A DNA stretch of 13,226 nucleotides from CAYMEK01 sp964389305. Lineage in GTDB: Bacteria > Spirochaetota > Spirochaetia > SZUA-6 > DRHE01. The notes beneath the pieces were generated by a model. It was not told where the DNA came from, made no database searches, and was given only the letters and a program-made list of their open reading frames with translations. Made by a program: the position numbers and the translations under genes. The stretch spans positions 1 to 13,226 of the forward strand of contig CAYMEK010000088.1 of the NCBI GenBank assembly GCA_964389305.1. The letters are read 5' to 3'. Shown here piece after piece: positions 1 through 5,836 of this stretch (positions are counted from its first letter, which is position 1; every line of letters begins with the position of its first letter).

Positions 1-310
1 CAGCCAGGGTGCCCGTGGCGACCCGCCGCAGCGTCTCCATCTGCCACAAACGGTCCTGGGCGTGCACGTAACCCTGAGCGACCATCAGGTCGTGGCGGTC
101 GCGGGCGTAGATGTGCGGGATACCGTTGGAGTCCCGCAGGACCCTGGCCGGGGCACGCAGCGGGAGCCCCACGATTTCGCCGCCGTAGTCCGGGTAGCCT
201 TTGGCCAGGAACAGGGACTTGCACCCCGTCATGGACCCTACCGCGCCCAGCAGGCACACTGTCCCCAGGACCAGGCGCAGGAGTAGACCTCGTACTCTTT
301 CTGTTCTCAT
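1..310 (-). CDS. Penicillin acylase family protein, N-terminal fragment (cut by window edge)
   Basis: About 103 residues are visible. The protein begins MRTERVRGLLLRLVLG, a basic start followed by a hydrophobic stretch ending in SMTGC at residues 26-30, which looks like a lipoprotein signal with Cys30 as the lipidated residue. The mature part contains GLPLRAPARVLRDSNGIPHI and then DLMVAQGYVHAQDRLWQMET, followed by LRRVATG. The combination 'D..GIPHI.A' and 'A.GYVHAQDRLWQME..RR.A.G' is the A-chain start of penicillin acylase/acyl-homoserine-lactone acylase Ntn hydrolases, which hydrolyse amide bonds in the periplasm. The catalytic B-chain serine lies outside the window, so activity cannot be judged. 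The start at 310 is supported by a strong Shine-Dalgarno (GGAGAGGAGG on the minus strand, about 6 bases upstream). Family assignment is confident; substrate is unknown. Confidence 0.88.
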   Translation of the reverse strand, partial: MRTERVRGLLLRLVLGTVCLLGAVGSMTGCKSLFLAKGYPDYGGEIVGLPLRAPARVLRDSNGIPHIYARDRHDLMVAQGYVHAQDRLWQMETLRRVATGTLA

Positions 311-667
311 TCCGATTCCTCCTCTCCTCGGTTTTCTACCCTGATAGAGAAGCAAACTCCGTGCCATGAAGCGGCTGTCCGTAATTCCTTACCCCATAAA
401 GCATCATCGGATCCGTTCCTTCCCCGAAGTGTCTCAACACCGGTCGCAAGCTGCGCATTCTCGAAGTTACGCAATCATTTACCTGGCATGTAATTACGTT
501 CGAAACATCCGACGGAATGCGCGGACAAAAGTTGCTGGGGATGGTGGCGCGGGGCTTTTGACCGGCTGCAACCGACACACCCAGACCATATGCTGCTCCG
601 CTCAAAATCGACCCACCTCAGATTATCCTTCTGGAAAACTTAGAAGGAGAAGGAAAGGTTGATCGGC
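311..667. other. Intergenic stretch left of the transposase relic
   Basis: No convincing gene is seen in either strand. The short open frames here have no recognisable protein features and no ribosome binding sites. The last 70 bases probably belong to the leader of the transposase relic that starts at 668: they contain a word of the type AAAATCGACCCACCT (604-618), a small hairpin (626-648) and a purine-rich Shine-Dalgarno. I could not identify the outer terminal repeat of the element. Confidence 0.4.
626..648 (+). promoter_or_regulatory. Hairpin overlapping the Shine-Dalgarno of the transposase relic
   Basis: TCCTTCT (626-632) and AGAAGGA (642-648) form a perfect 7-base inverted repeat around a 9-base loop. 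Its right arm runs into the AGAAGGAGAAGG purine tract upstream of the ATG at 668. Such a structure could lower translation of a transposase, but since the gene is broken this is now probably a relic. Confidence 0.3.
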
Positions 668-790
668 ATGAAAGATTGGATAACCGTCAGAGACTTGAAG
701 AAGCGTAATCCCGCCTTGGCTCATGGAAGATCGCTAAGCTCTTGGACATCTCTCGCTACAGTTAACAGAGCGTTTTCGCTAAGGATACAA
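668..790 (+). pseudogene. Decayed N-terminus of an IS21-like (IstA-type) transposase
   Basis: From the ATG at 668 the frame reads MKDWITVRDLKKRNPAL. A frame change after the codon for Leu then gives GSWKIAKLLDISRY and, after a further shift, TVNRAF. Put together this is a short N-terminal helix followed by a helix-turn-helix (KIAKLLDISRYTVNRA), the arrangement at the start of IS21-family IstA transposases (family knowledge). At least two frameshifts are needed within 120 bases, and similarity ends near 785, where the sequence passes into a TrmO-like protein. No catalytic DDE domain and no istB helper gene follow, so this is only the head of an element. The IS21 label is the best fit rather than certain; any transposase with this N-terminal HTH would look the same. 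Confidence 0.6.
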
Positions 791-1073
791 GAAGTGAAGT
801 AGTACTTTCTCCCGAATTCGGCGATGGACTCAAGGATGTCGAGCGGTTCTCGCACCTATTTCTCTTATATCATTTTCATTTGTCGCGAGGTTATTCTCTT
901 GTCAGCATGCCTTTTTTAGAAAATGAGAAGCATGGCATATTTTCGATACGCCATTTGATATCAAACCTTTCGTTCCGTTGTTTGACAATATACTTGACGC
1001 CAGTAGGGGATGGCTGGCCGGTCCGCATGTTGATCTACTAAGAGGGGAATCAGGCAAACACCGATCTCAATAG
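791..1073 (+). pseudogene. trmO: trmO/tsaA (tRNA m6t6A37 methyltransferase) pseudogene, frameshifted and internally deleted
   Basis: In the frame of 781 the translation reads SEVVLSPEFGDGLKDVERFS, then HLFLLYHFHLSRGYSL, then PFLENEKHGIFSIR. This matches the TsaA/TrmO (UPF0066) pattern 'EGLKDLEGFSH..LIYHFH.S.GYSL...PFLD...HGVFATR'. At 949-951 the similarity jumps to another frame: PFDIKPFVPLFD, then a few residues, then GWLAG, ending at a TAG at 1071. This matches the later TrmO segment 'PLLDIKPYVPEFD....GWLE'. The intervening APxRPNPIG segment, normally about 35-40 residues, is absent. The N-terminus is also missing and replaced by the transposase head. TrmO methylates N6-threonylcarbamoyl-adenosine 37 in some tRNAs using S-adenosylmethionine; loss of the core RPNPIG block makes this copy non-functional. 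I am sure of the family, less sure of the exact edges. Confidence 0.75.
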
Positions 1074-1182
1074 AAGTTCTCATTTACCTTATCTCGAGGA
1101 TCATCTATTATACTGGTAAGAGTAATTCTCGCTTCTGGGATTGTGAGACTCAATTCGTCAGAGGTTCAAGGAGGCTCATATC

Positions 1183-3081
1183 ATGAAAAGGTTTGTCCTC
1201 ATCCTGGCATCTTTGCTTTGCCTCGTTTCACAGCTTCCAGCCGAGGGAACAAAGGAAGAGGAATATCCCAGGAGTGAGACCATCATCGTAGATTGCCTCG
1301 GAGGTCGTGCCCGCAATCCCAACAACTTCAATACGTGGGTCCCAGGCGCCGGGTCGGAAGAGAAGGGGAATCAGCAACTGATAGTGAGGCCATTGTGGAT
1401 GTCCGACTACGTCAAGGGTCAGGTGCTGAACATTCTGGCCTCCGAAGCGCCCGGTTACAACACGGATTTCACGAGTATGACGGTCAAGCTGAGGAAGGAA
1501 ATCTACTGGAGCGACGGAGTGGAGTTCACCGCAGACGATGTAATATTTACTATCAACACCTTGATGTCGAATCCGGGTATGAGGTGGGGTCCCGAGCTGA
1601 ACCTCTACGTGGACAGTGTATACAAGACAGACAACTACACCGTTGTTTTCGATCTCAAGACCCCTAACTCCCGCTTCCACTCCTATTTCCTTGACCGGTG
1701 GGGCGGAGTACGGTTCATGGCCAAGCACGTATGGGAGAATGTGGCCGATCCGATGACCTTCGAGTGCAACCCGCCCGTAAGCCTGGGGGCCTACGTACTG
1801 GAAGATTACGATCCTTCGGGGTACTGGTACCGCTACCGGAGAAGGGACGACTGGCAGAGGACCGTGACCGGGCAGCTGTACGGGATGCCTGAGCCGAAGT
1901 TCGTCCTCTATTACTACTACGGTCCTCCTGAGAAAAAAGTGATGGCCCAGGCCAGGCACCAGCTAGACATGTGCGACCTGACCCCGGAGACCTTGCGGGC
2001 GGTCTTCGAGAAGAACGAGTACTCCAGAGGGTACAGGAAGGAGTATCCCTGGGTGGTGAACGTGGACCCCTGCATTACGGGAAATCAGTTCAACTGCGAT
2101 AAATTTCCCTTTTCGCTCAACGACGTCCGCTGGGCCCTGGTCCTGGCCATGGACATCGTGGACTTTACCATGACCGGCTTCGATGGAATGGCGACTCTGG
2201 GAGTCTTGCACGTCCCCCCCACCCCGGCCTATATGGAGTGGTACTACAAGCCGATGCAGTCCTGGCTTGAGAACTTTACCCTGGATATCCAGATCGACGG
2301 CAAACCTTTCAAGCCCTACGATAATAATGCCTCACAGCGGCTGGCGCAGGCCTGCCGGGAGCGCGGTTACTCCGTGCCCACGGATCCCGAAGCAATAAAG
2401 GCGATCTGGGGCTACGGGTGGTGGAAATACGCCCCCGAAGTGGCTGCCGAGCTCCTTGAGAGAAACGGCTTCAAGAGAAGAAGCGACGGCCAATGGCTGC
2501 TGCCCGACGGCAAACCCTGGAAGTTCACTATCGTCACCAGCCCCAATCCCGCTCAACCCCAGTACAGGAATGCGTTTGCCACGGCTCGACAGTGGAGGAA
2601 GTTCGGCATCGATGTGGAAGTCGAGGACACGGAGGAAGTCGGCACCATCACCCTGCGCGGCGCATTCGATGTCACCTCGATCTGGCCGGCCATGGAGCCC
2701 TGGGGCTGTCACCCCGATCTTTTCCGTACCTTTGACGTGTGGTATTCCAAGAACTACAGGCCCATAGGAGAAATGGCTCTACAGCCGGCGGGAGGGTCCT
2801 GCCGGTGGAAAGATCCGCGTATGGACCGTATCATTGAAACACTTAAAGAGACCAGGTGGGGCGACATCAAGAGGATCACCGAAGTGGGGATTGACGGGCT
2901 CAAGATCGCTTTGGAAGCAATGCCGGGCATTCCTACGGTAGGCTATCCGGGTATAGTAGCCTGGGACACGTATTACTGGAGGAATTACCCCGGAGCCGAG
3001 AATCCCTACGATCAACCGTACCACCATTGGCCCAATTTCGCCTTCCAGCTTCCTTTCCTTCAGTCCACTGGAAGGGAATAA
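1183..3081 (+). CDS. ABC transporter substrate-binding protein, family 5 (oligopeptide/nickel type)
   Basis: A 632-residue exported protein. Residues 1-20 (MKRFVLILASLLCLVSQLPA) are a typical cleavable signal peptide without a lipobox Cys, so the product is probably periplasmic. The family 5 signature lies at about residues 107-126: IYWSDGVEFTADDVIFTINT, matching the 'W.DG...TA.DV.F' motif of SBP_bac_5 proteins. Further family features are the PDGKPWKFTIVTSP block near residue 440 and a C-terminal region rich in aromatic residues. At 632 residues it is longer than the usual 500-550. The start is fixed by AAGGAGG at 1168-1174, 8 bases before the ATG. No permease or ATPase gene follows; the next gene is a different class of binding protein. 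It is therefore an orphan receptor in this window, probably serving a transporter encoded elsewhere. The ligand (peptide, sugar or other) cannot be read from the sequence. Confidence 0.87.
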   Translation: MKRFVLILASLLCLVSQLPAEGTKEEEYPRSETIIVDCLGGRARNPNNFNTWVPGAGSEEKGNQQLIVRPLWMSDYVKGQVLNILASEAPGYNTDFTSMTVKLRKEIYWSDGVEFTADDVIFTINTLMSNPGMRWGPELNLYVDSVYKTDNYTVVFDLKTPNSRFHSYFLDRWGGVRFMAKHVWENVADPMTFECNPPVSLGAYVLEDYDPSGYWYRYRRRDDWQRTVTGQLYGMPEPKFVLYYYYGPPEKKVMAQARHQLDMCDLTPETLRAVFEKNEYSRGYRKEYPWVVNVDPCITGNQFNCDKFPFSLNDVRWALVLAMDIVDFTMTGFDGMATLGVLHVPPTPAYMEWYYKPMQSWLENFTLDIQIDGKPFKPYDNNASQRLAQACRERGYSVPTDPEAIKAIWGYGWWKYAPEVAAELLERNGFKRRSDGQWLLPDGKPWKFTIVTSPNPAQPQYRNAFATARQWRKFGIDVEVEDTEEVGTITLRGAFDVTSIWPAMEPWGCHPDLFRTFDVWYSKNYRPIGEMALQPAGGSCRWKDPRMDRIIETLKETRWGDIKRITEVGIDGLKIALEAMPGIPTVGYPGIVAWDTYYWRNYPGAENPYDQPYHHWPNFAFQLPFLQSTGRE

Positions 3082-3202
3082 CCGCGGCCAAAACGATAAG
3101 GAAGCGCCCGCCTTAACGGTCGATCCCCGTAACGGGGGAGATCTTACCTCCGAGGCGTATCCCTTGAAACTTGGAGAGGAAGAACTCCCCGTCATGGACA
3201 GA

Positions 3203-3231
3203 TTGTGCCAGCCGAGTCATCATTGTATAAT
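3203..3231 (+). promoter_or_regulatory. Sigma-70-type promoter for the ABC_sub_bind gene
   Basis: TTGTGC at 3203-3208 and a perfect TATAAT at 3226-3231 are separated by 17 bases, the ideal spacing. Transcription would begin near 3238, leaving a leader of only about 12 bases before the ATG at 3250. No Shine-Dalgarno is visible in that leader. The promoter suggests that this gene is transcribed on its own and is not in an operon with the upstream binding protein. Confidence 0.6.
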
Positions 3232-3249
3232 ATAGATACGTAGTATGCC

Positions 3250-4260
3250 ATGAGCGATAAACGGCGAGTTCACTACCGTCTTCGCGCTGCTCCATTACTC
3301 CTGGCGGTTTTCCTCACTTTGCCCCTCTTCACCTGCAAACGCAACCCGCGGGTCTATCGCGTCGGCGTCCTGTGCACCCTGGATTATTTTCTGGATACGA
3401 TGGAAGGTTTCAGGGAAAGGATGACCGAGCTCGGCTACCAAGAAGGCAAGAACATCGTCTATGACCTGAGACGTTCCCAGACCGACAGTGCGGTCGCCCA
3501 CCAAATCCTGGAGGAGTTTGTGGCCGAGAAGGTCGATTTGATCTTCACCTTCGCCACAGACGGGGCCGTTGCGGCCAAGGCTATTACCCGCGGTACGAAG
3601 ATACCCGTGCTATTCGCAAACTCGAACATCGAGGGAGAGAACCTGGTCGACAGCGTGAAAGCGCCTGGCGGCAACATCACGGGTGTGCGCTATCCTGGTC
3701 CTGATCTCACCTTGAAGCGTTTCGATATCATGCGCGAACTGGCACCCGAAGCGACGCGAATGTGGTTACCGTATCGACGGGGCCGCGCCGTAGTAGTCAG
3801 CCAGCTCGAGGCCCTGAGGCCTGTCGCCGAAGCGGCCGGAATCACGCTGATCGAGTCCCCGGCCGATGACGTTGAAGAGGTCCAGCAGATGCTGGACGCA
3901 TGGGAGAAATCAGATCGGATCCTTTTCGATGCGATCCTCATGATTGCTGAGCCGCTTACCGTCACCCCCGACGCCTTCGCTGCAATCGCCCGCTTCGCGG
4001 TTGCCCATAAGCTGCCGTTCGGCGGTGCGATGATGTCCGCGTTCGGATACACCTCCCTCTTCGGGGTATCGACGAATAACAAGGCCGTGGGAAGGCAGGC
4101 AGCGCCCCTGGCGGTGAAGATCCTGGAGGGTACACCGGCGGGAACAATCCCAGTGGTTTCCGCTGAAAACTACATCGAAATCAGCGGCGAAGCCTGCAAA
4201 GCGGTGGGGGTGGAGGTCCCCCACGGGCTTCTAAAAATGGCGGACCGCGTGCGCCGCTGA
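3250..4260 (+). CDS. ABC transporter substrate-binding protein, ABC_sub_bind (TrpX-like) family
   Basis: A 336-residue protein. Residues 11-28 form a hydrophobic export signal ending in LFTCKR; Cys29 could be lipidated, although Thr before Cys is atypical for a lipobox. The mature part shows the two-lobed periplasmic fold of this family: YRVGVLCTLDYFLDTMEGFR at the start of lobe 1, ELGYQEGKNIVYDLRRSQTD, then VDLIFTFATDGAVAAKAIT, then IPVLFANSN, then GNITGVRYPGPDLTLKRF and IMRELAPEATRMWLPY. Near the end come VSTNNKAVGRQAAPLAVKIL and EGTPAGTIPV. In well-studied relatives such proteins bind tryptophan or related amino acids and have permease and ATPase partners, which are missing here. No ribosome binding site precedes the ATG, but no later start would keep the signal sequence. 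Ligand unknown. Confidence 0.88.
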   Translation: MSDKRRVHYRLRAAPLLLAVFLTLPLFTCKRNPRVYRVGVLCTLDYFLDTMEGFRERMTELGYQEGKNIVYDLRRSQTDSAVAHQILEEFVAEKVDLIFTFATDGAVAAKAITRGTKIPVLFANSNIEGENLVDSVKAPGGNITGVRYPGPDLTLKRFDIMRELAPEATRMWLPYRRGRAVVVSQLEALRPVAEAAGITLIESPADDVEEVQQMLDAWEKSDRILFDAILMIAEPLTVTPDAFAAIARFAVAHKLPFGGAMMSAFGYTSLFGVSTNNKAVGRQAAPLAVKILEGTPAGTIPVVSAENYIEISGEACKAVGVEVPHGLLKMADRVRR

Positions 4261-4405
4261 GCCGGGAAGGCCGCCTGTTTCACCGTTTCCACGAAGGACT
4301 CGCCTATCTTTCTCTCGCTGTAGCATCATCTGTCAATTTGGCATGACTGTAACGGCGAAGTATCGGCAGGCATATAAAAGATTTTCCGGGAATTGTTATT
4401 AATAC

Positions 4406-4434
4406 TTGACAGTATGTTATATATAAATTACATT
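4406..4434 (+). promoter_or_regulatory. Promoter of the DUF2178-XRE operon
   Basis: A consensus TTGACA (4406-4411) is followed after 17 bases by TACATT (4429-4434), in a very AT-rich stretch (13 of 60 bases are G or C in 4381-4440). Transcription would start near 4441, leaving a leader of about 50 bases. A palindrome, ATTAC-ATTTA-GTAAT (4427-4441), lies directly over the -10 element, as expected for a repressor site. Confidence 0.6.
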
Positions 4435-4453
4435 TAGTAATGTTAAAATTACA

Positions 4454-4477
4454 AAAAGTGACTTGTACATTACTTTT
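4454..4477 (+). promoter_or_regulatory. Candidate operator in the DUF2178-XRE leader
   Basis: AAAAGTGA (4454-4461) and TTACTTTT (4470-4477) form an inverted repeat with seven of eight positions matching, around an 8-base centre that itself contains the palindrome TGTACA. Together with the ATTAC-N5-GTAAT palindrome at 4427-4441 this gives two dyad elements between the -10 region and the first gene. XRE regulators commonly bind such dyads to control their own operon. Binding here is inferred from symmetry and position only. Confidence 0.4.
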
Positions 4478-4492
4478 AGTCGGGAAGTAGCT

Positions 4493-4870
4493 ATGAAAGC
4501 AAGAGTAGCCAGATGGATCCGTCTTGTAACCGCAGCCGTTGTCGGTATCGCAGTAGGTACCGGAGTGTCGCTGAAAATTCCCTTGATCCCCGTTATCGCT
4601 ATTCCGGCGGCGGTACTGGTGACGTTCCTTGTCAGGCGAAAGGTGGAGGACGAAATAAAGGACGAAAGGTTGATCCGGATGACGGAAAAGGCCGCCCGCA
4701 TCGCTTTTCTCGTATACAGTCTTACCGCGTCAGTGCTCGGGGCGTTTCTGACGGCCCTGGACAGGAACCAGGGAACAACGTATGCGATCGGTATGTCCCT
4801 GGTAATGTCGGTCGGCTTTCTTTTTGTCCTCTATATCGGATTCTATATCTTCTATACAAAGAAAAACTGA
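4493..4870 (+). CDS. DUF2178 family small membrane protein
   Basis: A 125-residue membrane protein with about four membrane segments, at residues 10-27, 29-47, 70-90 and 98-120. Between the second and third is a charged loop with DERLIRMTEKAARIAF (57-72), the conserved 'DER...I..KA' motif of DUF2178 proteins. These are typically encoded next to a short XRE regulator, as here. I use the ATG at 4493, preceded by the weak purine run GGGAAG (4482-4487). An upstream in-frame TTG at 4463 would add ten residues, but it lies inside the operator palindrome and has no ribosome site. No enzymatic motif is visible. The function of the family is unknown to me; the genetic pairing suggests a membrane partner or sensor for the regulator. 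Confidence 0.78.
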   Translation: MKARVARWIRLVTAAVVGIAVGTGVSLKIPLIPVIAIPAAVLVTFLVRRKVEDEIKDERLIRMTEKAARIAFLVYSLTASVLGAFLTALDRNQGTTYAIGMSLVMSVGFLFVLYIGFYIFYTKKN

Positions 4871-4877
4871 GGTGCCT

Positions 4878-5096
4878 GTGAGAAACCGGATCAAGGTGTT
4901 CCGGGCCGAACGGAACATGACCCAGGAAGCGCTCGCGCGAAGGGTCGGTGTTGTCCGGCAGACTATTCTCTCGATCGAGAACAACAGGTATGTTCCCTCC
5001 TTGGACCTCGCCTTTCGGATCGCACGCGTTTTTAATGCACACATTGAAGAGGTCTTTCAATACGAAAAGGAAGGACCGGAGAAGACAGACGGATAA
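4878..5096 (+). CDS. XRE-family HTH transcriptional regulator (short, single-domain)
   Basis: A 72-residue protein made almost entirely of a Cro/CI helix-turn-helix: RIKVFRAERNMTQEALARRV (residues 4-23), then GVVRQTILSIENNRYVPSLD and LAFRIARVFNAHIEEVFQYE. The pattern 'MTQ..LA..VGV.RQTI..IE.NRY.PSL.LA..IA' is the signature of this common regulator class. The GTG at 4878 is chosen because GAGGTG overlaps the end of the upstream gene at a suitable distance; an in-frame GTG at 4872 is possible. Only 7 bases separate it from the DUF2178 stop, so the two genes are surely cotranscribed and probably translationally coupled. It likely represses or tunes its own operon through the dyads at 4427-4477. 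A GC hairpin (5098-5114) follows without a T-run. Confidence 0.9.
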   Translation: MRNRIKVFRAERNMTQEALARRVGVVRQTILSIENNRYVPSLDLAFRIARVFNAHIEEVFQYEKEGPEKTDG

Positions 5097-5401
5097 ACCG
5101 CGTGCACAGCGCGGGAATGGCCGGAGCCGAGCATGACGGTGACGGTGTTCAAACCATCCGAGAAATCGTGGGCCAGCGGCGATCGCCACAGAGAGAGACT
5201 CCGGTTCCGGCGGCTCTTGTCGCTGCGTCCCCGTTGTACCCTGTGCATTCTGGATCGCCAGCGTCTGCACCGCGGTGCACGGCAGGGCGGTGGCCGGTAG
5301 GCCGGCCCTCACGGAGGTTTGACCGCTGCCCGGCTCCTGGATAAAATGGAGAGAATAGAGACCGGAGCAGTATGCTTGGAATCTAAGTTGGAGGTGATCC
5401 G
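5097..5401. other. Intergenic region between the XRE regulator and DUF4404 genes
   Basis: About 300 bases with no gene I can support. It contains a perfect 14-base palindrome, TGCACCGCGGTGCA (5266-5279), a GGCCGG-rich stretch (5293-5308) and a good promoter (5319-5347) for the downstream gene. A 55-codon open frame (5133-5300) has a GGAG 6 bases before its ATG, but it is arginine-rich and resembles an off-frame read of GC-rich DNA. Confidence 0.4.
5319..5347 (+). promoter_or_regulatory. Promoter for the DUF4404/lipid-modification block
   Basis: TTGACC (5319-5324) and TAAAAT (5342-5347) each differ from consensus at one position and are separated by exactly 17 bases. Transcription would start near 5354, giving a leader of about 48 bases before the DUF4404 start. 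The 14-base palindrome at 5266-5279 lies about 40 bases upstream of the -35 element and could be a regulator site. This is the only strong promoter seen before the virJ and mprF genes, so it may drive the whole block. Confidence 0.6.
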
Positions 5402-5680
5402 ATGAGACACCGTAGGCTTGAGCGGTTTCTAAGAGAGCTCCAGGAGGAACTCGGCAAACTCCCGGATTCCGCCCGGCGGCCCGGCGATCCCCTGGGACAG
5501 CTTGAGGCGGATGTGGAAGCGGCGCTTCGCCGGCTTGAAGACTCCGATCCAGGCGGGCTGGACCTCGGATCCCTCGAGCGTAGGCTCCAGGAAGTTCAAA
5601 GCCGCTTTGTCGCTAACCACCCGGACCTGGCCCTGGCGATCAGCAGCCTCCTCAAAGCGCTCTCCGGCTCTGGGGTCTAG
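5402..5680 (+). CDS. DUF4404 family small protein
   Basis: A 92-residue soluble, acidic and probably helical protein. It starts RRLERFLRELQEELGKLPD, continues with LGQLEADVEAALRRL, and ends with SLERRLQEVQSRFVANHPDL and ISSLLKALSGSGV. The 'L...L..L...L......D......L..DI..AL' first half and 'RF...HP.L......L...L...G' ending match the DUF4404 family, short helical proteins of unknown role. A clear TTGGAGGTGAT ribosome site precedes the ATG. It is the first gene after the promoter at 5319-5347. The next gene begins after 27 or 156 bases depending on start choice. No membrane segment or catalytic motif is seen. I infer shared transcription with the lipid genes from orientation only. Confidence 0.75.
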   Translation: MRHRRLERFLRELQEELGKLPDSARRPGDPLGQLEADVEAALRRLEDSDPGGLDLGSLERRLQEVQSRFVANHPDLALAISSLLKALSGSGV

Positions 5681-5684
5681 CCGG

Positions 5685-5704
5685 CCTTTCCACCAGAGGA
5701 AAGG
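5685..5704 (+). promoter_or_regulatory. Hairpin just after the DUF4404 stop, covering a Shine-Dalgarno
   Basis: CCTTTCC (5685-5691) and GGAAAGG (5698-5704) are perfect 7-base complements around the loop ACCAGA. There is no T-run, so it is not a standard intrinsic terminator. The right arm is the Shine-Dalgarno that would serve an ATG at 5708, a possible upstream start of the VirJ-type gene. In the folded state that site is masked. It may be an attenuation or translation-control element, or an mRNA-processing boundary. Confidence 0.4.
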
Positions 5705-5836
5705 GCGATGCACAATCAGGGGCCAAGCGGTTTTCTAATTGCCGTGTCCCGGGGCATCCCGGTGAGCGTCTGTTTCCACAACCGCGGCGGCATGGGATCG
5801 AGTAGTCGGGCGCGTTTTCGGCTCGAGGTCTCGGGC

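Noticed and set aside
336..662. Two overlapping open frames of 89 and 98 codons on opposite strands
   Set aside because: Neither has a ribosome site, recognisable motif or signal sequence, and the plus-strand one runs into the transposase leader.
1085..1114. Possible promoter with TATACT (1109-1114) before the family 5 binding-protein gene
   Set aside because: The -10 match is fair, but no acceptable -35 is found at 16-18 bases, so I did not list it.
3120..3150. Hairpin CCCCG-TAA-CGGGG after the first binding-protein gene
   Set aside because: Five base pairs and a 3-base loop without a T-run; not a convincing intrinsic terminator.
5098..5114. GC hairpin after the XRE regulator stop
   Set aside because: CCGCG/CGCGG with a 7-base loop is stable but lacks the T-run of an intrinsic terminator.
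5133..5300. A 55-codon open frame with a GGAG upstream
   Set aside because: The composition is arginine-rich and typical of chance frames, no family is recognised, and it overlaps the palindrome at 5266-5279. Not enough to call a gene.
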